Shown here: positions 1 through 12,395 of the stretch, piece by piece
Position numbering within the stretch: the stretch's first letter is position 1
Layout: every line of letters starts with the position of its first letter
Source: Oenanthe sinensis
Taxonomy: Eukaryota; Streptophyta; Magnoliopsida; Apiales; Apiaceae
Assembly: GCA_028671895.1 (NCBI GenBank)
Contig: CM053809.1
Span: forward strand, 4,323,501 to 4,387,500
DNA: 64,000 nt
Direction of reading: 5' to 3'
Program-made: the position numbers and the translations under genes
The notes under the pieces: generated by a model
The model's input: the letters and a program-made list of their open reading frames with translations, nothing else
Told to the model about the DNA's origin: nothing
Databases searched by the model: none

Positions 1-2
1 GA

Positions 3-774
3 AGAGTTACTCATTCAACTACAAAAGGCAGTTTGATGAAGAGAATGATAAGATTTTAGAGGCCAGGAAGAAAGTGGCAGAGAATAATCAATAAAACAAA
101 GGGCAAATAAATCTACTAAAGCTTAGGTGTAAAAAGGAAGTTGAATGTTGATAAAGTCGAAGTGGTTAAGCCAAAGAAGAAAGAGAATCAAGATCAACCA
201 TCTAGAATTGGCCAAGTCAATGAAATAGAAGTGTTCAAAACCAAGCCAAGCAATTATATTCCAATCAAGACTGAGGGATTGATAGTTGTGAAGGGCCAAA
301 GGAAAAGATATGTTAATCTTCTTCATACTGAATATGAGGATGGTTCACATTGATCTTTTATCTTTTCACAAGTGAAGGAACAGGACTATGCAACTCTAAG
401 AACGATCTACACTCTACTCAACAGGAAATATTATCTAACCCAAGAGCATGTACAAGACATTTTACAAAGGATGAAGGACATGAGAGAAGTGTCTGTTCAG
501 GGAGAAAGAGATGACATAATCAAAATTTGGAATCCTGAAAGGAAGAAGGAACTCCATGAGCTTTTCTACATGATGATCTATAAAGAAAGGGAGGGCAATG
601 AAAAATGAATTGATATTTGTCAAGAAATTGACAAGTTGTCCAACCTGGATCTTAATCACTTGACATGCCAACTGGACTATAGATTGGAGGATGAGAAGAT
701 TTTAAAATGGACATTTTATAGAATGATGAAAGAAAATGAAGACAAACAGAATGACGAATTCAGAAGAAGAAGAA
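3..774 (+). pseudogene. Decayed extra (post-pol) ORF at the 3' end of a copia element
   Basis: Charged, lysine/glutamate-rich protein fragments read on the plus strand (about 141-353 and 372-608) and end just before a copia-type LTR. No protease, integrase or reverse transcriptase motif is present. The position, between where pol would end and the 3' LTR, matches the additional ORF region of SIRE/Maximus-type copia elements, and the composition resembles the large ORF at 55358-59518. The frame is interrupted several times, so this is a remnant. The function of such ORFs is unknown and I do not assign one. The rest of the element lies left of the window. Confidence 0.45.
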
Positions 775-960
775 GATAATGAATAAGAAATACTTTCAAC
801 TTCTAAAAAATCATCTATCACTGGTACTTGAATCTCTCCATCTCAAAATTGCACTTCTAGTCAAAATTTATAATTCATGCTAGAATAAAATTTATTAAGG
901 GTTTTTGTTATCATCAACTTAGATTTATGCATATTTCTTATATTCATAAATAATGGAGAT

Positions 961-2166
961 TGTTAGGAATCATGTAGTGTGATGATAACAAATTACTTTG
1001 AATTATAAATTTGAGTTAAATTTTGTAACTGGTCAATAGATATATGACTTATAAATATCCATTGACCAGGGAACCATTTATCAATTGAAGTTGTTGTTAA
1101 TTAACTGATAAATTGGATTATAACAGTTGATTTAGAATACATTTATAATCAATTGATTTTAATATTTCGATGGATATGGTGTACTAGTCAACTGATGTTT
1201 ATTGACTTTGATTGATAGCTCTTCAACAGATGTGAAGATTGGCTGACAAAGTGTAAATATTTTAAGTCAAAATTCTCACAAATGAAGAGTTCAACAGATA
1301 AAGAAGTCAATGGATATGAATATTGTTCAATGGATGAAAGTCAACAAAAGTTAAATCAATGGATCACCATCAACGGATGAATACATCAACACAATCTACG
1401 GATAGAAGAACAGTTGATGGATAAGGGATCGATGGATAATCAAATATCCATTGATACATTATTGATCAATTGATAACCTATCCATCGATGGATAAACATA
1501 TATGGATCGATTGATAAGCTTCACAACAATTATCAGTTAATCAAGATTTCCTAAAATAGTTAAAGATAAATGGAATGGAATCTTTGCAGGAGTCTGAATC
1601 AATGCAAGACAGTCTTGTTAGAATTGTAAAGACTTTTAAAGGAACACAATCTTCAAGGAGAAGATAAAGACAAAGGCTTTTCCCGAACTAGACAAAGTCT
1701 AAGGAAGACTATGAAAGAAACTACTTTCTATTTTAGTGCAAGCATTGTACAATATATTTTATACATTTATCAGTCGATAGAAAATAGAAGTAGAAATGAA
1801 CTACTATATAGTTTAGTAGTTCATTGTAGCAAGTGTGTGAAATTGAACAGAACAAGAAAAGCATAGAAAATATAGTAATCATTTGTATTGCTTTTCTTTG
1901 TTTGATTTTTCATATTGTAAGCAGCTTGGTTTCTAGACCAAGGTTAATTGAAGGCAAAATATTCACTAGTGAAAAACCAATTCATTAGTATTTTAATATT
2001 TATTTTTAAGTATTGATAGTTTAATTTTAGTTTCCATTTTTCTGAGTTTCATTTTTCAAACACATAAACATTGTTGATGCAAACTTAACTTCGCAAGAAT
2101 TTGATAAAAAAATCATAAGTTTGTATTCAACCCCCTTTCTACAAACTTGTACTGAGGGAAATAGCA
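961..2166 (+). mobile_element. Copia LTR (3' LTR, plus orientation)
   Basis: It begins TGTTAGGAATCATG directly after a purine-rich tract (AATGGAGAT, 952-960) and ends GGGAAATAGCA. A second copy lies inverted at 7993-9172, which fixes both ends. The interior is full of short variants of TCAATGGATA/TCAACTGATA in both orientations. Length is 1,206 bp. It is the 3' LTR of the element whose internal remnant precedes it. Confidence 0.8.
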
Positions 2167-3874
2167 GGAGTTGTCTTTAGTTAGTGGGTAAGCTCAAATC
2201 TATGAATTGGTTCGATTTACTTTCAATTTGAAAGTTAAACCCTAACTTTCTTAACATGAGCTGTGTTTTGGCTACTTTCAATTTGGGGGTTAAACCCTAA
2301 CTTTCAATTTGGGGTTATTAGAGGGTCAGCTGCTTTTTATTTTTATATTTCATTCATTGTTCTTTGATAGCGATTTACGATATGTTCAGATTATTGTTTA
2401 TTTCGTGATTATATATGAATATGTTGGTTATAGAACTCATCATTCTCGTATTTTGTTGACATATTTGTGATAGTTTTTTTTATATATGTGTGTGTGTACA
2501 ATGAAGAGGAGATGCACTGCCCTTTTAAGCTCTTTATGATATGCATGTTTGTGGTGGAATGTTGAAGTTAGTGGTGATAAGAATAGTTCACATGTACTGC
2601 TATACGTACTGCTACTAAGCACGCTTGTATTGAGAGGTAATGTGGTTTTCGTAATAGCCACATACATTTATGCAATATAAATTATAATCCCGACAGAGTT
2701 CCATTTTGAGGGTTGTGTTGGCTAAAGTGTGGTTATTTCACCGGGGTGCAAATCTTTGCCTTTATTATTAGTATAGCCAAAATTCTAGCAAGGGAGAGAG
2801 CCAATAATCGTTAATTCATTGTAGCTTGAGGTTTTAGCCGGCTTGATAATAAATTATATATTATCTTGGCCAATTAGCAAATAAAAATATTTATGATCAA
2901 TAAAGTCTTAAAATTTGCAACATGTTATTAGATGTTTTATTTCAAAATATTGTATAAATAGGTTGGCTCATGCTTGCATGGTATATATATTAGTTACACA
3001 TTATATATAAATATCCTTATATAGAACCTTGCATGTCCTGGTGATAGTTACTTGTTACATGTATTAGAGTATATCTAGAGGTTGTAAAGTCATGACATGG
3101 ACTTGGTAAGAGATTGGCCATGCTATTTTGATTCACATACAATCTGCTTGCATTTCACAAATATATAAAGATAATGGTTTAATAAGCATATATGTGGTCA
3201 ATTATTATCTTTCTGATTTGGTTTATATTTTAAATTCAACACAGGAACTTGCTCTTTATAAGTGGACTGAACTGTTGGCAACTCGAGGGGCATTACGTCT
3301 ACTTTTTAAATAAGGTTTTTCTTTTTCCTTATCTATTTTTTGGTTGCTTTTCTGTTTTTATGTTATGATAAAAATTAAGAATTATTTACTGAATAGTTTG
3401 GAAATTGATTGAGAATAAGTTGCGGCAATGTGCTCAGTGTCTACGTAAGTTCAATTTAGTATAATTTAGTGTAGGTGGATGTGAATAGATTTGTCGCATG
3501 TGTTCAACTGCCTCTTAATTTATAATATATGCATTGTCTACTTATCATTAATATAGTATAGTTTTGCAATGCTATTGTATGGTATAAACTATTAATTTGG
3601 TAATAAATTACTTGAATTTTAAATTTAATTAAAACTTATTCTATAGTCAAATTTATGATTATCCTTATGTAACTTAGTATTTATAATCACAGCTAAATTT
3701 AGATTTCCTCGAGGTTCTTAATTTAATTGTATATATCGAATCTAAATGTAGTTCAAGTTGTATTTCTAATTAAATTGAGACATTCCAAAATTTAATATAA
3801 GTTTATGCTTTTGAAATTGTACATTACTGATATTTGAAATGTCAATCAGGTAGATTATACCTATTTCCGAATAC
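2167..3874. other. Intergenic/TE noncoding DNA, no gene seen
   Basis: AT-rich noncoding DNA. Between about 2205 and 2320 a short phrase (TTTCAATTTG...TTAAACCCTAACTTTC) recurs three times. It could be the 5' noncoding part of the CACTA element that follows, but no CACTA terminus was found. Short ORFs here look random. Confidence 0.5.
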
Positions 3875-4084
3875 ATGGATAAAAAGTGGATTTCGAAAGA
3901 TAGGGATACACTAGAATATGAAATTGGGGTTGAAAATTTCTTGATATATGCTAAAGAAAATTCTAGTAATCCTAAGAATATTCATTATCTGTGTGCACGC
4001 TGCGTTAATTTTAAGAAATTCTCTGTAAAAATAATCAGGGGTCATTTACATCAAAATGGTTTTAGTTTGGGTTATGTTGATTAG
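3875..4084 (+). pseudogene. CACTA (En/Spm) transposase-associated domain, broken
   Basis: The translation starts MDKKWISKDRDTLEYEIGV and continues through a spaced Cys pair (YLCARCVN) to HLHQNGFSLGYVD. This is the plan of the Transpos_assoc domain at the N-terminus of plant CACTA TNP2 transposases: acidic start, EYxxGVxxFL, C-x-C, then HL-x-GF. An in-frame TAG at 4082-4084 ends it where functional proteins continue with a Trp-rich stretch, and the same frame goes on past the stop. It belongs with the tnp2 remnant that follows. Confidence 0.75.
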
Positions 4085-4342
4085 ATTTGGCATGGTGAAG
4101 AGGATTCTAGGTCATCTGTCGTAAGTACATACCCTACTAAGTAGCAAATTACTACATCCGAAATCATTAACATTTGTGAAGAAGCATATAAGTCGGGTGA
4201 TTACGAAAATGATTCATACGAGTTCAAAAGGTTTGTGGCTGATGTTGAACACCCTTTGTTTGAGGGTAGTGAGTGCACTAAGTTAGACTCGATGTTAAAA
4301 TTGCATAATTAGAAAGTTAGGTTTGTTATTAGTGATAGCGCC

Positions 4343-4900
4343 TTCACCGAACTTTTGTCTTTTGTTGGCTCTTTTCTTCCTAAAGATCACGTGTTGCCAA
4401 TTATTTCTTATGAGGCAAAGAAAACCCTGCCTAATTTAGGACTTGAGTATATAAAATTTTATGCATGTCCTAATGACTACATACTATATAGGGGTATATA
4501 TGTTAATGATTCTAAGTGTCCCAAGTGTCATTTATCTCGCTGGAAAGTGTGGAAAGATGGGAAACTTAGGATTAATATTCCAGCCAAAGTCATGTGGAAT
4601 TTCCCGATCATTCCTAGATTTAAACGGTTTTTTAAATCTGCTGGTACTTCTGAACTAATGACCTGGCATGCGAATCAGCAAATAATTGATGGCCAAATGC
4701 GACATCCGACTATCTCTCCTTCTTGGAGGAATATTGGTTATCGATGGCCTAACTTTGGTAGTGAGCCAAGAAAACTGTGGTTAGCTTTGGCGGCAGATGG
4801 TATAAACCCACATAATAATAGTCTGAACAATAGGTATAGTATCTGGCCAGTAGTTTTGGTAACTTATAATCTTCATCCATGGTTATTCATAAAGAGGAAG
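4343..4900 (+). pseudogene. CACTA tnp2-type transposase fragment
   Basis: Characteristic TNP2 (Transposase_21) blocks occur in order: SYEAKKTLPNLGLEYIKFYA, then CPNDYILYRG, a CPKC pair followed by SRWKVWKDG, IPRFKRFFKS, MTWHANQ, DGQMRHP, then LALAADGINPHNN and YSIWPVVLVTYNLHPWL. Family members continue for several hundred more residues, including the rest of the catalytic core. Here the sequence switches after about 4900 to an unrelated acidic/Gln-rich reading frame, so the gene is a 3' truncation joined to the next fragment. Transposase activity is not expected. Confidence 0.85.
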
Positions 4901-6824
4901 TTTATGATGTTATCGATAAAAGTTCTGATGATAAAATGAAGCAGTTGCCATCAGATATTAAATTATCAAAGCCTTGTGATCAGTCAGATAAACAAGCAGC
5001 AATGGCACCTCAAGCAATAGAACCTGAACAATCAGAACCTCAACATTCAGACTCTGTAGCAGCAGTTATTAGTACCGAATCTGCAAAAAACAGGTATGGA
5101 GCTGCGTGAGGTGTTGCCGCTATGCATAAAGTGGTGATAAAGAAGGATCGGTGCAGGAAATTAAAAGTTTGATACAATGATGTTGGAGATCCTATTGGAC
5201 ATACCAGGCACAACTTACAATCATACATAGTGATGCTAGCTAGGAACTTGATTCCCATCGATTATTCGAGCTAGCCAAATGTGGATCCTGAATTAAAAAA
5301 GAAGTTATGGCTTGATGTTGAGGTAAAATATAATAATATACACAAATTATTCTTTTTATATCCCATATTTTGTTGATGCCCTTTAATGTGTGTACTTGCA
5401 TATTTCCATCTATGATACATTCAGAGTTAATCCAGAAAGTGAGTCGATGGTGTTAAAGTCAGCGGGCATAGAGTGGAGGCAATTTAAAACTACATTGACT
5501 TCTAAGTATGTGCTGCCATTTATTGGACAAAAAAAGAAACTGATGAAACCTCCAGAGAAGTACACATTTATAGGAAAAAATGTTTGGAAAAAATTTGTTG
5601 CACAAAGAACCGAGGAAGATGGCAGGTATGCAATACTAGTGTACCTAAAACCTTACCATCAATCTTTTTGCTAAATAAAAAGCTAATAATGATTCTAAAA
5701 TTTTTTAACACAAAAGCTATAACAAAAAATCTACATATGATAAAAAAGAAAAGTTCCATCCATATACAAATGAAAATATATTTCTTACAGGAAGACACAT
5801 GGTGGAAAATATATTTTGTGTGTATTTTTGTATGTTTAATTATTTGTAATATTTTGGTGCAGGCGTTACATCAAGTTCAGAACGAGAGAGTGCGTAACCA
5901 GAAGTATCCACACCGGTTATCAAGGAAGGGTTACATCGGTTTACAAGAAGAAGAAGTAAGAAAATATCATTGTTGTAGTAATTTTTAGTTTCTAATAGAT
6001 TTTAAATGTTTCTTCATTTTAAATATGTAAAGGACGGGAATTTGAAGCCTGGAGAAATTGTTGATCGGGCAATTTTTTGGAAGAAAACTCCTATACCAAA
6101 GGACGAGAAAATTGACGAAGACTTAGCCAAGATAACTGATAGAATTGTAAGTTGCTGCAATTTTTTTATCAATTAATAGAACCATTGAAGGCTCATTTTA
6201 GTTTATGTAATCTTGCTCTAATTCATGAGCATAGTGTATGTACCATCATTCATTTTTTTTCTTTTAGTATAATTTATAGAAACAGACTCAATTTCATATT
6301 TTCTATTTTTTTGTCGTTAATAGGATGATTTATTGGAAAAGAAGAAAACTGGTGAATTCAAACCGTATGGAAGTGAAGATGTCTTGAGCACTGCGCTCGA
6401 AACTCCGGAGCATTCTGGCAGGGTTCGAGGAGTTGAAGGTTTTGTCACTCAAAAATTGTTTTTCAATTTACCAAAAGAGAACATGATTAAAATTACAAAG
6501 GCTGAGTTGTTGGCGCGTGATAGACAAAGGGATGATGAGGTAGATAGAAATAAGAAGGATTTGATGTCGCAAATTGATGAGTTCAAGGCCTCGATTAATA
6601 CATTCAATCTGACATTTCCAATGTTTTTTGATAAAGTAAGCTGCCAGGTGGTTGAGGAAGGAGTGAAGGTAAAACCAAACATAGCGAGAGAGTTAAATGT
6701 GGATGATGATGATGATTGTGTTGTTGTTGACCCCACTCCACCACCTGGAAAAAAGGTAAACATTATTAATAAGGCTAAGTATGAGGTGGATGATTATTTC
6801 ATAAATATCTTATTCTTGTATTGA
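4879..6824 (+). pseudogene. Transposase_24-type (CACTA second protein) gene, multi-exon remnant
   Basis: Exon-like blocks resemble the plant Transposase_24/Ptta-En/Spm family often adjoining tnp2 in CACTA elements. An acidic, Gln/Pro-rich lead covers 4879-5109. Then comes a GDPIGHTRHNLQSYIVMLAR-like block (about 5180-5320) ending in a GT donor. A block with LKSAGIEWRQFKTTLTSKY follows (about 5420-5620). The diagnostic KYPHRLSRKGYIGLQEEE lies at 5900-5955, and a helical block ends in an Asp run and VVVDPTPPPGKK (6333-6755). GT/AG-like junctions separate the blocks. Several stops and frame shifts make it a pseudogene. The sequence changes to copia gag on the opposite strand at about 6815. Confidence 0.7.
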
Positions 6825-7934
6825 TCAATACCATCACTGAACTTTGACTTCTTTTCCATTTTTGGCTTTCTACATTCATTCAAAAAGTGACCAGCCAATC
6901 CACAGTTGAAATAGTTGAATTGAGTTCTATCAACAAGATTCTTGTTTTGTTGACTCTTTTTCTGAACTGGGATCCAGGCCTTTATATTGGAATTATTTTG
7001 ATTTGAGCTTTGAAAATTTTCTTGATAGAAAAGTTGGATGCTCATCTATTTCATCAATATCTTCCTTGGTATATGACTCATCATCCTCAACTAATTCTTT
7101 TCTCTTACTAGTTGAAGACTCATCATGCTTATAGCCACTTGTAACTTTTCCATGAGTCATCTTTTTTCCTTCTTCAACAGCAACATCTTCACAGGGCTAT
7201 GCAACTTGCTTATCATTTACCATCAAGGCAACAAACTTGTCCATTTTCTGACTTTTCTCAATCTCTTCATGTTGTTGTAGTTCCAACTCATACGTTTTCA
7301 GAATTCCATACAACTAGTCAAGAGTGTACTCTTTGAAATCAGGAGACTGTCTAATGGACACAGTCATTGGTTTCCATTCATTAGGTAAGGACCTCAAGAA
7401 TTTGAGTTTAGTATCCTCAATAACATATACTCTTCTATATAGCTTTTTTTCATTCAACAAGTTTTGAAACCTACTATATGTGTCATTAATTGCTTCATCA
7501 CTCTTAAAGTGAAAGGCCTCAAATTTTTGAATCAAGAGTTGCATCTTGTTCTTCATTACTTGCTCAGTGCCTTTACATAAAGTTTGAAGAGTATTCCAGA
7601 CTTCTTTAGAGGTTGTGTAGTTGATAACATTGTCAAATATATCCTTATCAAGACCATTAAATAGAATATTTAAGGCCTTCTTATCCTTGTGCACTTCCTT
7701 CTCATCATCATCTGTGTATTCAGTCACAGGCTCTGGAATAAGTTTGTCTGGTACTTGAGTACCATCTTCATTAACACTTGTAACTATTTTCATAGGTACA
7801 TGTGGACATTTCTCTATGAAGTGAAGAAAGGAAGGATCAATGGATAGCAGATGTAAGTGAATTTTGACCTTCCAGGGAAAGTACTCATCTTTTTCCAGGA
7901 CTGGAATCTTCACCCATCTGTCTTTCTGACCCAT
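6815..7934 (-). pseudogene. Copia gag remnant (UBN2-type domain plus zinc knuckle)
   Basis: The minus strand starts MGQKDRWVKIPVLEKDEY at 7934, 59 bases after the LTR end. It reads through a gag_pre/UBN2-like region with LFNGLDKDIFDNV, VWNTLQTLCKG and FQNLLNEKK, broken by stops near 7314. Downstream (7045-6815) is a degraded CCHC knuckle (FNYFNCGLAGHFLNECRK, second Cys lost as YFNC). No protease, integrase or reverse transcriptase follows: the element ends abruptly against CACTA sequence near 6815. Confidence 0.8.
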
Positions 7935-7978
7935 ACTTGATGTACTTATATATTAACTTTCTGTATGTTGAAAGCTAG

Positions 7979-7990
7979 GCTCTGCTACCA
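7979..7990 (-). promoter_or_regulatory. Copia primer-binding site
   Basis: Immediately inside the LTR end on the minus strand the sequence is ATTGGTAGCAGAGCCTAGC. TGGTA(T/G)CAGAGC is the usual plant copia site complementary to initiator tRNA-Met. It differs from the common TGGTATCAGAGC by one base, and it fixes the orientation and the LTR boundary. Confidence 0.8.
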
Positions 7991-7992
7991 AT

Positions 7993-9172
7993 TGTTATTT
8001 CCCTTAATATAAGTTTGTAGATGGGGAGTTGAATACAAAATTAAGAATTTTTATCAAATTTTTGCGGATTTAAGTTTGCATCAAAAGTGTTTATGTTTTT
8101 GAAAAATGAAACTCAAAAAAATTATAACTGAAATTAAACTATCAATACTTAAAAATAAATATTAAAAATTACTTGTGAATTGGTTTTCCAATAGTAAATA
8201 TTTTGCTTTCAATTAACCCTGGTCTAGAAACCAAGTTGCTTACAATATGAAAAATCGAACAAAGAAAAGCAATACAAATTATTCCTATATTTTCCAAGCT
8301 TTTCTTGTTCTATTCAATTTTATACACTTGCTGCAATGAACTACTAAACTATATATAGTAGTTCATTTTTACTTCTATTTTCTATCGATTGATAAATGTA
8401 TAAAATTCATTGTACAATGCTTGCACTAAAATAGAAAGTAATTTCTTTCACAATATTCCTTAGACTTTGTCTAGTTCTGGAAAAGCCTTTGTCTTGCTCT
8501 TCTCTTTGAAGACTATGTTCCTTTGAAAGTCTTTACAATCCTGACAGGACTATCTTCCATTTGTCTTTAATTATTTTAGGAAAACTTGATCAACCGATAA
8601 TTGCTATAAAGATTATCAATTGATCCATATATATTTATCCATCGATGGATAGGTTATCCATTGATCAATTGATGTATCGATGGATATTTGAGTATCCATT
8701 GATCCCTTATCCATTAATTGTTCTTTTATCCATTGATTGTGTTGATGTATTCATCCGTTGATCGTGATCCATTGATTTGACTTTTATTGACTTTCATCCA
8801 TCGAACAGTATTCATATCCATTGACTTCTTTATCTATTGATCACGTCATTTGTGAGAATTCTAACTTAGAATATTTACACTTTGTCAGCCAATCTTCACA
8901 TCCATTCAAGAAGTATCAATCGAAGCCAATAAACATCAGTTGACTAGTACACCATATCCATCGAATTATTACAATCAATTGATAATAAATGAATTCTGAA
9001 TCAACTGTTACAATCTAATATATCAGTTGATTAACAAAAACTTCAACTGATAAATGGTTCCCTAGTCAATGGATATTTATAAGTCATATATATATATTGA
9101 CCAGTTACAAAATTTAACTCAAATGTATAGTTCTAAGTAATTTGTTATCATCACACTACATGATTCCTAACA
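7993..9172 (-). mobile_element. Copia LTR (5' LTR, minus orientation)
   Basis: Read on the minus strand it begins TGTTAGGAATCATGTAGTG at 9172 and ends GGGAAATAACA at 7993, next to the primer site. It is a diverged, inverted copy of the LTR at 961-2166. It is the 5' LTR of the truncated minus-strand element whose gag follows. Length 1,180 bp. Confidence 0.85.
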
Positions 9173-9419
9173 GCCCATGTTCTAGTTTTTGAGTTGAGAT
9201 TATATATAGATTGATACAACCACAAATGAAACATTCATGAGTTGAGATATCCACGAACAAGATGTACCCACTTGCACAAATAATCACGAACAAGATGTTC
9301 CCACGAGCTTTGCCACGAGCTTACCACAACCCTTAATTGAGATGCACAACTAGCTTCTAAGATGTGATGACTTGGATTTCTCAATTGAACAACTCATAAT
9401 CATTGAGATGACCTGTATT

Positions 9420-9790
9420 TTCTATGTTGACCTAGGGTTCTTGAAAAGGGGAAAATGGGAGAGTCGGGAGAGGGAGAGAGGGGTGTGTGTGTGTGTGTTT
9501 AATGATTTTGGGTTTTAGTTTTTAGTAGTTTAGTTTGTTTTAAAAAAATTTGTTTTTATTGTTAAGGGGGGATTTTAGCTTGGGGGAATTTTGAATAAGG
9601 TGGGGAATTATTTGATGGAAAGGGGGGAAATTCGGTGGGATGTGAGAATTGTTTTTTAGGCAGACTTTTAACATTGGTTTCACAAAATACCGATGTTCAT
9701 ATAACTATTAACATCAGTTTTGAAAAAACTGATGTCATAAATACTTTTCACATCGGTGGTAACATCAACCGATGTTAAAAGCCCGATGTT
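9420..9790. mobile_element. CACTA-like subterminal fragment
   Basis: Positions 9668-9783 carry repeated ACATCGG/ACATCAGTT motifs in both orientations, separated by 20-45 bases, as in the subterminal zones of the complete CACTA element at 12535-16679. The adjoining G-rich and GGGAGAG-rich DNA (9430-9660) resembles the reverse complement of the C-rich and CTCTCTC-rich stretch at 12715-12890. The terminal CACTA signature is missing, so this is a truncated, inversely oriented relative. Confidence 0.5.
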
Positions 9791-11350
9791 TATTGCAAGA
9801 TTTCTAATATGTCAGGATCATATGGCTCATATGGTTGTGATACTTCAATTTCTTCAAGACCATGCAATACCGTTAAGGGTATGTTTTGCTCCTCCTGAGA
9901 TGGTGGAAGATTTGTTTCTATTAAAACTCCTTTTCCTTTATCTGTTTCAAATACCACTCTTTTTTTTGACTCCCCATTTTCTCCCTCTTAGTTGTGTTAC
10001 CTTTGAAGCCGGGATATAATGAGTTGCCAAACTAGTAGACAGATTTACCGGTGCCAACTCGATTGATTGTTTGAATTGTTGAAATTCCAAGTGTTGACCC
10101 AGTTAGATGGTTTTAAGACCCTCAATGTCTTGTCTCATTAATGCTGCAGTATTCTTCAGGTTTATAACCCTTTGAACAAGTGAATGTGTGTGCATTGTGG
10201 GAATGTCAGTTGGAGCATTGTGTGCCAGATCTGTGATATTCCTCGCACCTGATTCATCAATAGAATCATTACCAAGTGGAGAAGTACCTTGAGAATTTTT
10301 ATGCTGGATGATTGTATTCTAGACATTCTCTAGATCATGCACGCGAAAATGGTGCATCAATTGAGTTAACGGTTAGTGAGTTATGAACGTTTTAGTGAAA
10401 GCGGTGTAAATAGTAAAATTCTGTAGTTGACCCAATTTCTAAAATATTTTTCACCAAGTTTAACTCATGTGTTCAAAATCCAAATATTTTTTTAATTATT
10501 AAAAATACTCAAAAATCTCCTTGAAGTGGTTTTGTATTTAATTATGAATTTTCTGATTTATTAAAAATGTTGGAGTGTGAGTCGCGTAACAGTAATCGAA
10601 GAAAAGTCAACTCTAGAGGCACTGTTTTGACAAGCCACTTTGGTCAGGATAATAGAATAATTTTGAGTCGGTTAAAATACGAAAGATGTTGATGAATAAC
10701 ATGACTATGTATTGGAGTAAAAGTATTAGATTAAAAGCCGTTGACGAGATGGTTTACGAATGGTCAAAATAGACCCGAGGAGGTGAATGCTGGGTAAGAT
10801 AAGTATTAGTAAAAGAACTAAGTACAAATTGAGGTTGTCATAATTGGACTCGATATGCGATTATACTTATTAGTAATTTAAGTAGTTAATGGGATTAAGA
10901 GTACTAATCAGGATTATGATATCTATTGTTAGAAATCTGGAATGAGTGGGACTCTGAGAACTTATCTTGGACTTCAGGCAAGTTTTCTCAACCTTATACT
11001 TTTATTTTCAAAATGTTATATTCTTGATTTTGAATATGAAATTAAATTATGCTTATGCAAGTTTTCTATCCCAATGTTTTTACATATTAAAATATTATAT
11101 CACTACGTATGCAAGTTTTCGAAACCTGGACCTTGAATATTCCTGTTGTCTTTAAAAACTGTTGATATGTGATATAACTGTTTATCGAAATCTACGAATT
11201 GATTTAACTGTTGTTTAAACTTTCACAAACATTTTAGTTTATATGCTATAAGGTATAGATATAAGTCGGTGTATATAAAGGCTCTAGGAGTAGAGCTGAT
11301 ATTCGTATTTTCAAACGTAGACCGGGAGTCGGAAGTATTTTTCTAAATAC
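9791..11350. other. Noncoding DNA, no gene recognised
   Basis: No domain-bearing frame was found on either strand. The short ORFs at 9756-10019 and 10942-11155 have no recognisable motif and hydrophobic, low-complexity composition. The region may be internal or flanking DNA of the LTR-type element that starts at 11351. Confidence 0.5.
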
Positions 11351-11993
11351 TGTCATAACCCCCGGAAGTTGCCAGAGACAGATTATTCCTAAATATCGAT
11401 TAAAAATATTTTAATAAATATATTTTGGATATTAAAAAATCATTAAATGTTTTAATAATGTAAATAAATATTATTTGAATATTTATTTTATTAAATAAAT
11501 ATTAATCTGAATATTCATTTGAAAAGGTTATTAATTGTTTATCAATTAATAAATATTTATTAAATATTTATTAAATATTCTAAATTGATATAAAAATTAT
11601 TTAATATCTTTAATAATTATTTAAAATATTTTCTGACCTTCAGAAAAATGATTTAAATATAGTGAGGGTTCTTAGACATTTATATTATATTTTATAATTT
11701 TTTAAATAAGAGTAAAATACTCTCTAACTTATCAAAAATTGGGAATCCAACCTAGGAAGTGAATAAATGATTTACTTTTCTCGAATACAATTATGTTTTG
11801 GGATCACTGCCCTATTTTAGTTAGGGTTTCTAACTTATCAAAATCAAAAAGATTTTTGGACTAACTCCCATGTCATGATTTTCAAATGATTTTCATTCCT
11901 CAAAATATGAGATCAGTTGACGGAGGTCAACACATACATTGTGATATTCTTACTTACCCAAATATTCCGGAAGTAACCCATCAGAGATATGTG

Positions 11994-12395
11994 AATCTAT
12001 TAACAAGTATGATATACTTGGGGAACTAAGAGTAAATTATGGTTCCAGGTTAGATAGATAAATCTATTAACAAGTATGATATACTTGGGGAACTAAGATT
12101 AAATTCTGGTTCCAAGTTAGTTAGATGAATCTATTAACAAGTATGATATACTTGGGGAACTAAGATTAAATTTTGGTTCAAGGTTAGATAGATGAATCTA
12201 TTAACAAATATGATATACTTGGGGAACTAAGATTAAATTATGGTTCCAGGTTAGATAGATGAATCTATTAACAAGTATGATATACTTGGGGAACTAAGAT
12301 TAAATTCTAGTTCCAGGTTATATAGATGAATCTATTAACAAGTAAGATACACTTGGAGAACTAGGATTAAATTTCAGTTCCAGGTTATAGATTGT
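11994..12395. repeat. 67-bp minisatellite, six units
   Basis: AATCTATTAACAAGTATGAT recurs at 11994, 12061, 12128, 12195, 12262 and 12329, an exact 67-bp period with no indels. Each unit continues through ATACTTGGGGAACTAAGA and a GGTTCCAGGTTAGATAGATG-like tail. Units differ by a few substitutions. Confidence 0.95.
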
